Shown here piece by piece: positions 8,916 through 18,284 of a stretch of DNA of 64,000 bases. Every line of letters starts with the position of its first letter. Position 1 is the first letter of the stretch. A program made the translations under genes and the position numbers. The stretch covers positions 1 to 64,000 of the forward strand of contig NZ_JAHQCX010000013.1 of assembly GCF_019042245.1 (NCBI RefSeq), in the 5' to 3' direction. Source of the DNA: Diplocloster modestus (GTDB lineage Bacteria; Bacillota; Clostridia; Lachnospirales; Lachnospiraceae). The notes below the pieces were generated by a model, which was not told the origin of the DNA, made no database searches, and saw only the letters and a program-made list of their open reading frames with translations.

Positions 8916-9278
8916 TCAACCACAACTATAACCGGTAGTTGTATAAAATGCCACTGTCCGCGGCTCCGCCCTGCCGTACTGTGCGACAACAGGTACATCG
9001 CTTTCCAGGAGAATCGCGTATTGTTCCCCAAAGGCTGCCGTATGCGCGCCAAAGTCTTTTTCCTCGTTAGTCCTTAGGCAGCGCACTCTCTCTGCTTCTA
9101 CCGTAACCGGGATATTCCGAACCGGTTCCCGATCGGTATACAGAAGTGTAATGTTGATATGGGCATCCGCATTTCCCGTGTTTGTAATGATAATGGATTC
9201 GTGTCCCGGGATACTGTTCACGCCTACCGGCGGCAGTTCCGCATCGGGAAATACCCATACCTTCTGTCCATAACCCAT
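8916..9278 (-). CDS. ASRT-fold (sensory rhodopsin transducer family) protein
   Basis: About 120 residues, opening MGYGQKVWVFPDAELPP and containing PGHESIIITNTGNADAHI and AQYGRAEPRTVAFYTT. This is the pattern of the Anabaena sensory rhodopsin transducer superfamily, small beta-sandwich proteins proposed to bind small molecules, often sugars. No opsin is present. It sits in a sugar import operon between the M24 protein and the mutarotase-like protein, which favours a carbohydrate-binding or enzymatic role over signalling. The start at 9278 is preferred because a GAGG precedes it by 9 bases; an ATG at 9293 is also open. Confidence 0.8.
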   Translation of the reverse strand: MGYGQKVWVFPDAELPPVGVNSIPGHESIIITNTGNADAHINITLLYTDREPVRNIPVTVEAERVRCLRTNEEKDFGAHTAAFGEQYAILLESDVPVVAQYGRAEPRTVAFYTTTGYSCG

Positions 9279-9397
9279 GTTTCTCACCCTCATTTCTGTC
9301 TCTTAATTTGTTTATTTGACCGCAGCTTACGCCGCGCTGGTCCCAGCTTTTATTCATTAGGAAAGTGATCCTAATTGAACAAGAAATTTATCGTCCG

Positions 9398-9727
9398 TTA
9401 TTCATAGTAAAATATCTGCTGCATGTCGTGGTAAAATTCACTGTCAGGAGAAATGGCGTATTTTATAAAACACGGTTTCGTATGCTTCCACCACTCCTGG
9501 GTGATGCGGTCCTCTTCCATCAGAGCCATATCTTTGTCATAATCGTCTCCGATATATTCATAATAGGCAAATACACTGTCACCCTGTATAAATATGGAGT
9601 AGTTCCGCAGGTTACACTTGTGGATGGTTTCCAGGACCCCGGGCCATGCGTTGGCATGAAGCTCAATATATTCCTGGATCTTATCCGGCTTTAATTTCCC
9701 GATCTGACCGAATACCTGTCTGCGCAT
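9398..9727 (-). CDS. L-rhamnose mutarotase family protein
   Basis: A 109-residue protein with the RhaM pattern: GQIGKLKPDKIQEYIELHANAWPGVLETI, then NYSIFIQGDSVFAYYEYIG and a WW/WK region. RhaM interconverts the anomers of L-rhamnose, using an N-terminal-region tyrosine and a histidine (here in ELHANAWPG). No rhamnose isomerase, kinase or aldolase is in the window, so the real substrate may be another deoxy- or pentose-like sugar carried by this operon. It follows the permease gene by 20 bp and has an AAAGGAG site. Confidence 0.88.
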   Translation of the reverse strand: MRRQVFGQIGKLKPDKIQEYIELHANAWPGVLETIHKCNLRNYSIFIQGDSVFAYYEYIGDDYDKDMALMEEDRITQEWWKHTKPCFIKYAISPDSEFYHDMQQIFYYE

Positions 9728-9746
9728 GCAATCTCTCCTTTTACGA

Positions 9747-10712
9747 TCAATCCTTCTTGGAGAAAGAATCGATCAAAACAACAACGACCAGAATGATACC
9801 TTTTACTACCCACTGCCAGTATGTATTGATACCCATCAGTACCATAATATTGGATATGACCTGCAGGAACAAAGCGCCAATCACGATACCGACCACGCGT
9901 CCCCGGCCTCCTGTCAAAGAGGTGCCGCCCAGCACACAGATCGTCATGACATCAAACAGCAGGTTATCACCAAGTGTTACGTTTCCGGACTGGGTCTTGG
10001 ACGTAAGCCCCAGGGCTCCGATCGAAGTCAGTACTCCGCACATGACGAATGCCAGGATCGCGATGAAGTTGACATTCAGACCAGACAGTTTGGAAGCCTC
10101 CTTATTACCGCCCACTGCGAAGAAGCTGCGCCCGATGGCCGTATGTGCAGTAAACATATACAGAATAAATGCCACGACCACCATCAATATAACCGCATAA
10201 GGCACGATTCCCAGTTTTCCGAGAGCCATTTTACCGAAGCTGTCGGGCAGACCTGAGATCGGCAGGCCGTCGGAGTAGATATAGTTGATTCCTTTCAGCA
10301 TATTCATGATGGTCAGCGTCGCGATGAACGACGGCATCTTGCCGTATACCACAAGGCAGCCGTTGACCACTCCTACCGCCGCGGATATGAGGACCACGAT
10401 CAGGAAGGATAACCAAATCGGCAATCCGTAATTAACCGTACAGCCGGCAAAGAAGATCGAGACCAATCCGATGGTGGATGAGATGGACATATCCATCTCC
10501 CCGATCAGAATTACGAAGAATTCTCCCATGGCTATGATAGCTACGAAGGATGCCTGACGCAGCACATTCATGATATTGTTCGTGGTGCGGAAGTTACTGT
10601 TGAAACAGCACAAGATAAACAGTGCGATAAATAGAAATAAAATCATCCAGTCGGTCAGCAGAGCTTTGGCGCCGCCGCTGTATTTTTTTGATTTTGTCTT
10701 ATAATCATTCAT
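9747..10712 (-). CDS. Ribose-type ABC transporter permease
   Basis: A 321-residue polytopic membrane protein with 8-10 hydrophobic segments, of the RbsC/XylH/MglC class. The GETDMSIS-like motif [12 protein letters not shown] and the C-terminal [16 protein letters not shown] motif are the recognised family signatures. It forms the membrane channel of the importer with the ATPase encoded directly upstream; the ATPase stop codon and this ATG are adjacent. The imported sugar is not determined. Confidence 0.94.
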   Translation of the reverse strand: MNDYKTKSKKYSGGAKALLTDWMILFLFIALFILCCFNSNFRTTNNIMNVLRQASFVAIIAMGEFFVILIGEMDMSISSTIGLVSIFFAGCTVNYGLPIWLSFLIVVLISAAVGVVNGCLVVYGKMPSFIATLTIMNMLKGINYIYSDGLPISGLPDSFGKMALGKLGIVPYAVILMVVVAFILYMFTAHTAIGRSFFAVGGNKEASKLSGLNVNFIAILAFVMCGVLTSIGALGLTSKTQSGNVTLGDNLLFDVMTICVLGGTSLTGGRGRVVGIVIGALFLQVISNIMVLMGINTYWQWVVKGIILVVVVLIDSFSKKD

Positions 10713-12230
10713 TTATGCGTTCACTCCTAACAAATTATTGATGATGACTTCCTGTGTCTTTCTTTCACCTTCCACAACATCCATAATTGCGCCTTCGTAC
10801 ATGATGTAGATCCGGTTGCACAGCCCGATCAGTTCTTCCATTTCCGGGGATACCAGAATTACCGCTTTCTTCTGTTTCGTCAGCTCGTGAATCAGCTGGT
10901 ATATCTCAAATTTTGCGCCGATATCGATACCACGGGTCGGTTCATCCAGCAAAAAAATCTCCGCATCCCGCAGCAGCCATTTGGCAATGACGATTTTCTG
11001 CTGATTGCCGCCGGACAATTTCTTTACGTTCTGCCACAGGGAATAGTAGGCCAGATTCATCTTCTCATTGATATCAAAAGCGGCCTTTGACTCCGCCTCG
11101 TGATCCTGGAAAATTCCCATCTTCCGGAACAGTTTCATGGACGGCAGGGTCGTATTGTCTTTGATATCGAATTTCATATTTAGTCCCAGCGTCCGGCGCT
11201 CATCGGGCACCAGCCCCATGCCAAGACGGATCGCCTGGAACGGCTTGCGGCATCGGGCCGGTTTTCCTTTGACCAGAACTTCCCCTTTGACGATCTTATG
11301 GTTTCCGAAGATCGCCTGGACCAGCTCGGTTTTACCTGCTCCCAAGAGGCCTGCGAGGCCAACCACTTCCCCCTGCCGTACCTGCAGGCTGATGTCCCGG
11401 AACGCCTTCGGCGCCGTTAAGTTTTTCACTTCCAGCAGCACTTCTCCCAGATCCTCATTGATCGGGGGATAGACATTGGCCAGTTCCCGGCCGATGATCA
11501 TCTTCACCAGCTGTCCGTTGTCGATATCCTTCACTTTGCCGGAATTGATATAGCGGCCATCGCACAAAACCGTGTAGGAGTCACAGCATTCGAACACCTC
11601 GTTGAGCCGGTGGGATATGTAGACGATACCGATCCCCTTTTGCTTCAGCAGGCCGATGATTCGGAAAATATTTTCAATATCCTTTTCCTGCAGCACCGCC
11701 GTAAGCTCATCAAATATGATAATCGCGGGGTCATCCAACAGTGCTTTGGCCAGCTGGATGATCTGCCTCTCCGCCGTCCTTAAATGCTTGACCGGGATAT
11801 GCAGATTGATATCGCACTGAAGGAAATCCAGCATCTCCTGCGCGCGTCGGTCCAGCGCTTTCCAATCGATCAGCCCATGTTTCTTCTCGTAACGTCCTAC
11901 AAATATATTTTCTACGCCGCTCATGTCGCTCATCAGTGTAAACTCCTGGTGAACGATAGCGATTCCTCTGCTTTGAGATTCTCTTACACTGTAGGATGGT
12001 ATTTTGATCTGCTCGCCTTTGACGAACAGTTCACCCTTGGTCATCCTGTTTTCACCGGTAATACACTTGGAAAGTGTGGATTTTCCGGCTCCGTTTTCTC
12101 CGACCAGGGCGTGGCATTCTCCCGGCATCAGCGTGAAATTCACTTCCGACAGCGCTTTCACGCCCGGGAACTCCATCGTACAGTTCCTGATCTCAATCAA
12201 GGGTGTTACATCCGTTTTCTTTTCGCCCAT
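10713..12230 (-). CDS. Ribose-type sugar ABC transporter ATPase
   Basis: A 505-residue duplicated ATPase of the RbsA/MglA class. The first half has Walker A GENGAGKST and DELTAVLQEKD in the Walker B region. The second half has a degenerate Walker A GLLGAGKTE, the signature LSGGNQQK and DEPTRGIDIG. As is usual in this class, the two halves differ in catalytic competence. The start at 12230 has a GGAAGGAG site; the upstream ATG at 12302 would run into the end of the hydrolase gene. It drives uptake of the sugar bound by the lipoprotein at 14481-15587. Confidence 0.95.
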   Translation of the reverse strand: MGEKKTDVTPLIEIRNCTMEFPGVKALSEVNFTLMPGECHALVGENGAGKSTLSKCITGENRMTKGELFVKGEQIKIPSYSVRESQSRGIAIVHQEFTLMSDMSGVENIFVGRYEKKHGLIDWKALDRRAQEMLDFLQCDINLHIPVKHLRTAERQIIQLAKALLDDPAIIIFDELTAVLQEKDIENIFRIIGLLKQKGIGIVYISHRLNEVFECCDSYTVLCDGRYINSGKVKDIDNGQLVKMIIGRELANVYPPINEDLGEVLLEVKNLTAPKAFRDISLQVRQGEVVGLAGLLGAGKTELVQAIFGNHKIVKGEVLVKGKPARCRKPFQAIRLGMGLVPDERRTLGLNMKFDIKDNTTLPSMKLFRKMGIFQDHEAESKAAFDINEKMNLAYYSLWQNVKKLSGGNQQKIVIAKWLLRDAEIFLLDEPTRGIDIGAKFEIYQLIHELTKQKKAVILVSPEMEELIGLCNRIYIMYEGAIMDVVEGERKTQEVIINNLLGVNA

Positions 12231-12249
12231 TTTGATAACTCCTTCCAAA

Positions 12250-14352
12250 TTACAGCCATAACCACCCAAGGGCTTCCACGCCAGAACAGATGATTGCGTC
12301 ATCCGGTGCCTCGGGATGTCTGATATTGTAAATCAGCCGTTTCAGTTCATGATAGGGGAACATACAGCTGTTCACACCCGTCTCGTTTACCGGGTTGATA
12401 TCAAAGAACATCTCTTTTACGATGTCGAAATCTTTTTCATTCAGATACAGGATTTCATCCAATAATTGTTCTTTCTTCTCCGGATCCTGCTCTTTTTCAT
12501 AGGCCAGCGCCGCCAGCACCATGTCATAGATCACGGCGTTTCTTCGCTGCGCATTTTCCCATCGGTCGAAATGGGTCAGCCAGGGATAGAGTTTTTCATT
12601 CCTGCCGGCTTCCTGCTGCAGCATATGAATCTTCGCCATCAGATTTTCATGGTTTGCCTTGGCCGCGAGGATAGCGGGAATGTCCTCCTGCGTCATCTTG
12701 TTCTTCTGGAACGGGAACGCTGTCGTGTACAGGGGGATCTGGCTCTCGTGAATGGTGATTATATTTTTCATCACATACAGGATGGTTTCTCCCAATGCGC
12801 CAAAGTTCAGTTCACAGGCTCTTTGATAGAACTCTTCCTCCTCCATCATGGAACCCCAGCCGTAATTGCCGTGGGCGAACAGGTGCATGAACAGACCGTA
12901 CCATTCAAACATAAATCCATTGATGCCGTGTACTCCCATTTTCACACTGCCCTTATGCTGACGGATATCTGTCTCGATGACCTGTTCGTTGGTTTCATCC
13001 TCATAGCGGATCATATTGGACTGAAAGGTCCGGTACAGACGTCCCATGGTGGACGTGATGGAATTGGATTCTGTGTCTCTCGCCCAGATCCTGTCCCTGC
13101 CAAATGCTTCACACCACTTCGGGAATTCGGTTTCCGGCACATACAGGCCCGGCGCCCAGAACAGCATGATATCCTTCGGCATGGAGTCCACACACTCTTT
13201 TAAGAATGACGGATCTTTTTCAAGTGGCGGCTGACGGAAAGCCCGGATTCCGATCACAGCCTGCGGATTGATCTCCCTCACCGCGTCGTAGATTTTCTGC
13301 AGCAGCCACATGTTTGCCTTGTGCTTCGCCTCACCGGGTGAGCTGCTGATGGCGTGCCAGCGTTTCTTACACTCGTCACATTCGCAGTACCAGAAGCCTT
13401 CCTCACTCTCTTCCAGTGTATAGCCGTCAAAGCCGAGTCTGGCGATCTGGCGCATGGATTCGATGATATAATCCACGGTTCCCGGATAACTTAAACACAG
13501 CGAGTCAAAATCATTCAGGAAACCGCTGGATTTGGGTGCTTTCATCCTGGCTTCGGGATGTTTGATGGAAAATGCGCCGTTATAGGAGTTCAGGCCCACA
13601 TAGGCAAATATTTTGACCTCCAGCTTATGCGCCAGCCGGATGAATTTATCCATATAGGGTTCTTCCAGGTTCGGGTGGGTGTACCGTACGGTCAGCCATC
13701 TGCGGTTCTCCGCATTCCATATCTTGATCGGAACATCCCGGAACACGGTTTCCGGATGGTCGGGCATATCGAATGGCCAGTATCCGTACATCACGAGATT
13801 AAACTGATTGATTTTATTGTCCAGGCAGATATTCAGATACTGTACCCAGTCCTCATATCCCCACAGCTGGCTGTCGAATCCGAATCTGCCGTATCCCGCG
13901 TACCAGGAAAAGGTCTGGGCAATGGCCCGCACCGGCAGGGACGGATAATCGGTAATCTGGCACAGCGGCAGCCGGTAAGCGCCGCCGCTTTCCTGGAACA
14001 GCATTTTCAAAGAAGTCACCGCGTTAATAAAGCCGGCTCTGTTTTCATATTTTATGACAATCCCATCTTCCCGGATGTTCAGATCATAACCCTGGGCCGC
14101 CAGCAGTTCCGGGTTCTCCGCGTCCAGGCCGTCCAGCGATAAAATAATATGTACCGGCATCTCGCCGTCATTGCCGCCTTCTCCAACAGCAGTTTTGATT
14201 TCTTTATAATTCCACAGACGAAGTTCTGTTATTTCCAGTAATTCATTCAGATCGAGATTCTTTTCCTCAGAGTTCAGACAGATTTTGGTAAATGGTTTTG
14301 TCAAGCCCTGTTGTTCGATCAGCCGTTTCGGCTCAGGTAACAAATTGATCAT
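12250..14352 (-). CDS. GH20-like/DUF4838-like glycoside hydrolase
   Basis: A 700-residue cytoplasmic protein with no signal peptide. Residues 1-120 resemble the zincin-like N-terminal domain of GH20 and alpha-glucuronidase-type enzymes. A TIM-barrel-like region follows from the DYPSLPVRAI segment, containing FDGYTLEESEEGFWYCECDECKKRW (residues about 365-390, described by its key ESEEG acids and CxxC pair). Paired acids plus CxxC are reminiscent of DUF4838/GH163- and GH115-like families. It probably cleaves an imported oligosaccharide or glycoside inside the cell; linkage and sugar are unknown. It sits between the binding protein and ATPase genes. The length fits a GH20b-plus-barrel-plus-helical architecture. 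Confidence 0.6.
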   Translation of the reverse strand: MINLLPEPKRLIEQQGLTKPFTKICLNSEEKNLDLNELLEITELRLWNYKEIKTAVGEGGNDGEMPVHIILSLDGLDAENPELLAAQGYDLNIREDGIVIKYENRAGFINAVTSLKMLFQESGGAYRLPLCQITDYPSLPVRAIAQTFSWYAGYGRFGFDSQLWGYEDWVQYLNICLDNKINQFNLVMYGYWPFDMPDHPETVFRDVPIKIWNAENRRWLTVRYTHPNLEEPYMDKFIRLAHKLEVKIFAYVGLNSYNGAFSIKHPEARMKAPKSSGFLNDFDSLCLSYPGTVDYIIESMRQIARLGFDGYTLEESEEGFWYCECDECKKRWHAISSSPGEAKHKANMWLLQKIYDAVREINPQAVIGIRAFRQPPLEKDPSFLKECVDSMPKDIMLFWAPGLYVPETEFPKWCEAFGRDRIWARDTESNSITSTMGRLYRTFQSNMIRYEDETNEQVIETDIRQHKGSVKMGVHGINGFMFEWYGLFMHLFAHGNYGWGSMMEEEEFYQRACELNFGALGETILYVMKNIITIHESQIPLYTTAFPFQKNKMTQEDIPAILAAKANHENLMAKIHMLQQEAGRNEKLYPWLTHFDRWENAQRRNAVIYDMVLAALAYEKEQDPEKKEQLLDEILYLNEKDFDIVKEMFFDINPVNETGVNSCMFPYHELKRLIYNIRHPEAPDDAIICSGVEALGWLWL

Positions 14353-14398
14353 TCATCGAACCCCCTGTTTTATTTTTAGTATGTTTGTTTTCGCTTAT

Positions 14399-14434
14399 AA
14401 AAGCCGGCGGGCAATATAGTCCCGCCGTCTTTTA
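14399..14434. terminator. Hairpin after the binding-protein gene
   Basis: GACGGCGGG pairs with CCCGCCGGC around a short loop, with T-rich flanks on both strands. It lies between the binding-protein gene and the rest of its operon. It can act as a partial terminator or 3' stabiliser that keeps the binding protein in excess over membrane components. Confidence 0.75.
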
Positions 14435-14480
14435 TTTTTTCAAACCGATATCCGTTTACAGATACTTTCTGCCGCTTAGA

Positions 14481-15587
14481 TCAGCCAAGCCAACCCCAGT
14501 TCTTCCAGTCATAATCTGTGATGTTGGAAGGTGTGATCGCTTCCGGTTCCGGGAGGTCATAATTTTCCGGAAGGTCTTCTTTTAATACTAAAGTTTTATA
14601 CATAGCATCCGTAGCCTGATAACCCAGGACTACCGGATCCTGCAGGACTTCTGCCAGCCATTTGTCATTGTTTTCGGAGATCCAGGTCAATACGTCGATA
14701 TCACCGGCGATACCGATGAATTTCGTTTCGTCTCTGCCCTGTGCCACTGCCGCATAGTAAGCGCCAACCACTTCCGCGTCATTATGTCCGCATACAACGT
14801 CAATTACAGATTCTCTTTGCAGAACGTTTTCCATCAAGGTCTGGGCAGAATCCCGGTTACCTGCGCCGGTATCGCCTTCCTCAATAATCTTGGCATTCGG
14901 ATATTTTTCAAGAACTGCCGTCTTAAATCCGTCAAAACGGTCCTGAGACACCTGACCGGAGGTAGGACGGGAGATGAACAGGCATACCGGATCATCTTTT
15001 CCTAAAGTATCCAGATATTTGATCGCCTCTTCTCCTGCTTTCTTACCGAGCGCTTTCATGTCATGGCCTACGAAGGTCGACCATACCACGTCACTGTCCG
15101 AGCTGGGCTCCTGGGCATAATCACCGATTACGAACGGGATTCCCTGGCCTACCAGTTCTTTCATGGTCGGGATCGCGGAGGACGCGTCGGCCGGGAACAG
15201 GATAATGCCATCGCTGCCTGCGCTTGCCATATTCTCCACATTGGTCAGCATCGTCTGGACATCAGATCTGGAATCCTCAAACGAAAATTCGAAGTTTACT
15301 CCGTACTCATCGCCATGATCCGCCATCCACTGGTTGCAGCCATCGATCACACCCTGATACCAGGTATACGCGGTCAGCTCCATGATGGAGACACCGATCT
15401 TATAGGTCTGCTTTTCCCCTGTGCTGTCTGCTGCCGGAGCCTGTGATTCTGCCGGTTTCGCGGTATCCGCAGGTGCTGCAGGTGCCGCGCTCTCTGCCGG
15501 AGCGTCCGCAGGTTTCTCTGAAGATCCACATGCTACCAGTCCCAGTGACATCGCTGCCACCATGAGTAATGCCAGTGCTTTTTTCAT
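14481..15587 (-). CDS. Ribose-type sugar-binding lipoprotein
   Basis: A 368-residue secreted lipoprotein: positive N-terminus, hydrophobic core and lipobox LVACG, then an Ala/Pro-rich linker to about residue 58. After it comes a periplasmic-binding-protein type 1 domain (pfam Peripla_BP_4 type) with GVSIMELTAYTW, ILFPADASSAIPTM and VVCGHNDAEVVGAYYAA. It captures the sugar and passes it to the permease/ATPase pair downstream. It is the first gene of the operon, has an AAAGGAGGG site, and is divergent from the LacI-SBP fusion gene, whose likely operator lies between them. Confidence 0.93.
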   Translation of the reverse strand: MKKALALLMVAAMSLGLVACGSSEKPADAPAESAAPAAPADTAKPAESQAPAADSTGEKQTYKIGVSIMELTAYTWYQGVIDGCNQWMADHGDEYGVNFEFSFEDSRSDVQTMLTNVENMASAGSDGIILFPADASSAIPTMKELVGQGIPFVIGDYAQEPSSDSDVVWSTFVGHDMKALGKKAGEEAIKYLDTLGKDDPVCLFISRPTSGQVSQDRFDGFKTAVLEKYPNAKIIEEGDTGAGNRDSAQTLMENVLQRESVIDVVCGHNDAEVVGAYYAAVAQGRDETKFIGIAGDIDVLTWISENNDKWLAEVLQDPVVLGYQATDAMYKTLVLKEDLPENYDLPEPEAITPSNITDYDWKNWGWLG

Positions 15588-15746
15588 AAAATAAAACCCT
15601 CCTTTAAAATTTTATGATAAAATGAGCAACCTCATTTATCATTCCCACTACCCTAAATACTGTTCTCTATGTAACCCTCTGTTCTATATTCTAGTTGCTT
15701 TACGCGGTTCAGTCAATATTTTCACTTCATTTTTACTTTAATTTAA

Positions 15747-15760
15747 TTTAAACGTTTCAC
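15747..15760. promoter_or_regulatory. Candidate LacI-family operator
   Basis: TTTAAACGTTTCAC has the central CG and near-palindromic AAACGTTT core typical of LacI-family sites. It lies directly upstream of the -35 box of the LacI fusion gene and about 160 bp from the divergent binding-protein gene. Confidence 0.55.
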
Positions 15761-15789
15761 TTTACATTTAAATATAGATATGCTATAGT
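15761..15789 (+). promoter_or_regulatory. Promoter of the LacI-SBP fusion gene
   Basis: TTTACA and TATAGT are separated by 17 bp, a near-consensus sigma-A promoter, about 115 bp before the start codon. Confidence 0.7.
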
Positions 15790-15908
15790 GTATAAAAGAG
15801 TTTCGCTGACGGGACTTCTAATTTCTTACTTGAATAACAAAAATTTTGCCGGCGGAACTTTCTGTTAGAATAAGAAATAAGGCCTGAAAGTTAAAGGGGA
15901 GGATGTCC

Positions 15909-18173
15909 ATGGCTACGATAAAAGACGTGGCAAAACTAGCAGATGTTTCCATTGCCACCGTATCGAATTATCTGAATCATACCAAGCCGGTTAGCAGAGA
16001 GGTTTCGCAGAGGATCAAGGAAGCTGTGGACGCCCTGCAATATTCCCAAAATCTCTCGGCCAAAAGCCTGAAATCCAATTTTTATAACGATATCGGAGTA
16101 ATTCTGCCGAATCTGAATGATTCGTATTATGTACAGATGTTTCAGGGAATTGAGAATACTTTTCAGAATACAGGCTATTATGTCAATCTGGCATTTTCCT
16201 ATGATATCCCGGATTACGAACAGAATATCGTCCGCAACTTTCTTAAGAAACAGATCTGCGGCCTGATCCTGGTCTCCTGCCAGCCTGACAACTGGAAATT
16301 TTACTATGATTATTTTACTTCCGACCAAAGACCGCTGGTCCTGATCGACCGCAGCATCCACAGTCTGGACGCGAACTTTGTCTCTTTTGACAATTTCTCA
16401 ATCATAAAATATATGACTACCTATCTGTTAGATTACGGGTACCGGAATATTTATCTGATGAGCGGCCCGCCCAAATTTGACTGCGAAGCCGACTGTATCA
16501 GCGGATTTCAGGAAGCGCTCAGCCAGAACGGTCCCAAGCCAGACCCAGCCTATCTGCTGAAAACCAATCTGAGCAAAGAGGACGCCTTTCGGAAAACAAT
16601 ACAGTTGTTAAAAAAGCGTAAGCCCGACGCCATCATCGCCACATCGGAATCCATCGCCACCGGGATCATTGAGGCGTTTACGATCCTTGGATACCGCACG
16701 GAAGACATCCCTGTGATTACGCTGGGGGAGGAACACTGGAATCTTTATACCCATTCCATGACAAATGCTTCCGCCGCCAGGCCTGCCATCAAGCTGGGGC
16801 TGACTGCGTCCAACCTGCTGCTGGAGCAGCTCAAATCTCCTTCCACCAAAGAAAATGAAAAGATTATCCTTCGGGACACGTCTCTAAATAAACCCATGTC
16901 TCTTGTCAGAACGGTTACCGTTACGGACAAATCGGACAAAAAAAGCGAACCGCAGAAAACAGTCCGCATTCTTATGATGGATACTCCCCAGGTCCACTCG
17001 CTTCAGGGGTTAGTCCGCAACTTTGAAAACAGGACGAATATCCACGCGGACATCACGATCCTGCCCCATCATTATATGTATGATAAGATATTGGAAAATC
17101 ACAGCCATGCAGCCGCAGAGGAAGACCCTTACGATGTGTTTATGTATGATATTCCCTGGCTGTCGGCTCTGGCCTCCGGCCATATTCTGGAAGATATCAC
17201 CCAGCAGCTCAAATCGATCGACCTGAATATCTTCCTGCCAGGCTGTCTGAAGTATTACAGTAATTATAAACAGCACTATTACGGGATTCCGTTTATGTAC
17301 GCGCCGCAGATCTTTTATTATAGAAAAGATCTGTTCGAAGATCCCGATTTAAAGGCCGCCTATGAAAAGCAGAATAATATCACACTCCGTCCGCCGCTTA
17401 CTTTGAAGGAGTTTAACACCATCGCCGATTTCTTTACCAATAAATCAGACCGCATAGATTACGGAATCTCCGTACCCGCTGCTTATGATGAATGCCTTGC
17501 CCCTGAGATCTATATGCGGCTGCGTGCCTATAACGGGAAGCTTTTTGATTCGGAAGGTGAGGTGACGCTGGATTCCGCCCAGACTTTGAAAGCTTACATC
17601 CATTTTATGCGATCCGTTAAGGCTGCCAAGCCCAATTACCGGGAGGCCACCGACGACAGCATCGTACAGGAATTTCTTCAGGGCGAGACGGCCATGCTGA
17701 TCACCTACCCATCTTTTCTGACAGACATCGTAGATCTGCGCCGAAGCAGTCTGGTCGGTTCCATCGGCTATCACCATATTCCCGGTCACTGTCCGCTCCT
17801 GGGCGGCTGGAGCATGGGAATCAGTGCAGTCTCCCGGCACAAGCAGGAAGCCTTCGAGTTTTTGAAGTGGACCTGTGATGAACAGGTGGCCAACTACCTG
17901 ACCCTGTTAGGAGGCCAATCGGCGATCACCTCCACTTATACGAATGATGAACTGGTCAAGCTCTATCCCTGGCTTCCTCTCTATCACTCTACCTACACCT
18001 ACTGCAAACCGCCGATCCCGCCCCGCCTGAAAAACAGGCAGATCGTATCCCAGAACGAGATCGATGCCATTGTCTGCAAATGGATCTATGAACTGCTGGA
18101 TGACAAGCTGGAAGTCCAGGACGCGATCACGAATACACACCGGGAGCTGGAGGAGCTATGTAAAAGACTGTAG
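15909..18173 (+). CDS. LacI regulator fused to a family-1 solute-binding domain
   Basis: A 754-residue protein without signal peptide or membrane helix. Residues 1-50 are a LacI helix-turn-helix (MATIKDVAKLADVSIATVS). Residues about 60-335 form the usual periplasmic-binding-protein-like sensor (VLIDRSIHSLDANFVSFDN, then GLTASNLLLEQL). After a short linker, residues about 350-750 resemble an extracellular solute-binding protein of family 1: YGIPFMYAPQIFYYRKDLFED, FLQGETAMLITYPSF and GGWSMGIS. A normal LacI protein stops at about 340 residues. The start at 15909 has GGGGAGG 6 bases upstream; the ATG at 15903 abuts that site. It probably regulates the divergent sugar operon with two ligand inputs. 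Confidence 0.9.
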   Translation: MATIKDVAKLADVSIATVSNYLNHTKPVSREVSQRIKEAVDALQYSQNLSAKSLKSNFYNDIGVILPNLNDSYYVQMFQGIENTFQNTGYYVNLAFSYDIPDYEQNIVRNFLKKQICGLILVSCQPDNWKFYYDYFTSDQRPLVLIDRSIHSLDANFVSFDNFSIIKYMTTYLLDYGYRNIYLMSGPPKFDCEADCISGFQEALSQNGPKPDPAYLLKTNLSKEDAFRKTIQLLKKRKPDAIIATSESIATGIIEAFTILGYRTEDIPVITLGEEHWNLYTHSMTNASAARPAIKLGLTASNLLLEQLKSPSTKENEKIILRDTSLNKPMSLVRTVTVTDKSDKKSEPQKTVRILMMDTPQVHSLQGLVRNFENRTNIHADITILPHHYMYDKILENHSHAAAEEDPYDVFMYDIPWLSALASGHILEDITQQLKSIDLNIFLPGCLKYYSNYKQHYYGIPFMYAPQIFYYRKDLFEDPDLKAAYEKQNNITLRPPLTLKEFNTIADFFTNKSDRIDYGISVPAAYDECLAPEIYMRLRAYNGKLFDSEGEVTLDSAQTLKAYIHFMRSVKAAKPNYREATDDSIVQEFLQGETAMLITYPSFLTDIVDLRRSSLVGSIGYHHIPGHCPLLGGWSMGISAVSRHKQEAFEFLKWTCDEQVANYLTLLGGQSAITSTYTNDELVKLYPWLPLYHSTYTYCKPPIPPRLKNRQIVSQNEIDAIVCKWIYELLDDKLEVQDAITNTHRELEELCKRL

Positions 18174-18205
18174 ATCCCGGCAATAAAGCAAAACCGCGAG
18201 GCGCC

Positions 18206-18263
18206 AAAAAACTGACACTGCCGGCAATCAGCTGCATGTATTGTTCATGCACTGATGCCGGCG
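18206..18263 (-). terminator. Terminator between convergent genes
   Basis: A hairpin with GCCGGCA/TGCCGGC and GCATG/CATGC stems (18217-18263) is followed on the minus strand, 5-10 bases on, by six T. It would end the GTPase-NYN transcript and possibly also the LacI fusion transcript coming from the other side. Confidence 0.65.
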
Positions 18264-18284
18264 GTACTCTGGTTCATATTCTTC

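Larger units (their letters stand above)
15588..15908. other. Divergent regulatory region
   Basis: This gene-free region drives the sugar operon leftwards and the LacI fusion rightwards. It holds an apparent LacI-family operator and a good plus-strand promoter (listed separately). The remainder is AT-rich without other structure. Confidence 0.75.

Noticed and set aside
8916..9278. A photosensory system
   Set aside because: No rhodopsin or other photoreceptor gene is present; the ASRT fold alone does not imply light sensing.
12466..13203. Plus-strand frame opposite the glycoside hydrolase
   Set aside because: A shadow of the real gene in another frame; no ribosome site and no recognisable motifs.
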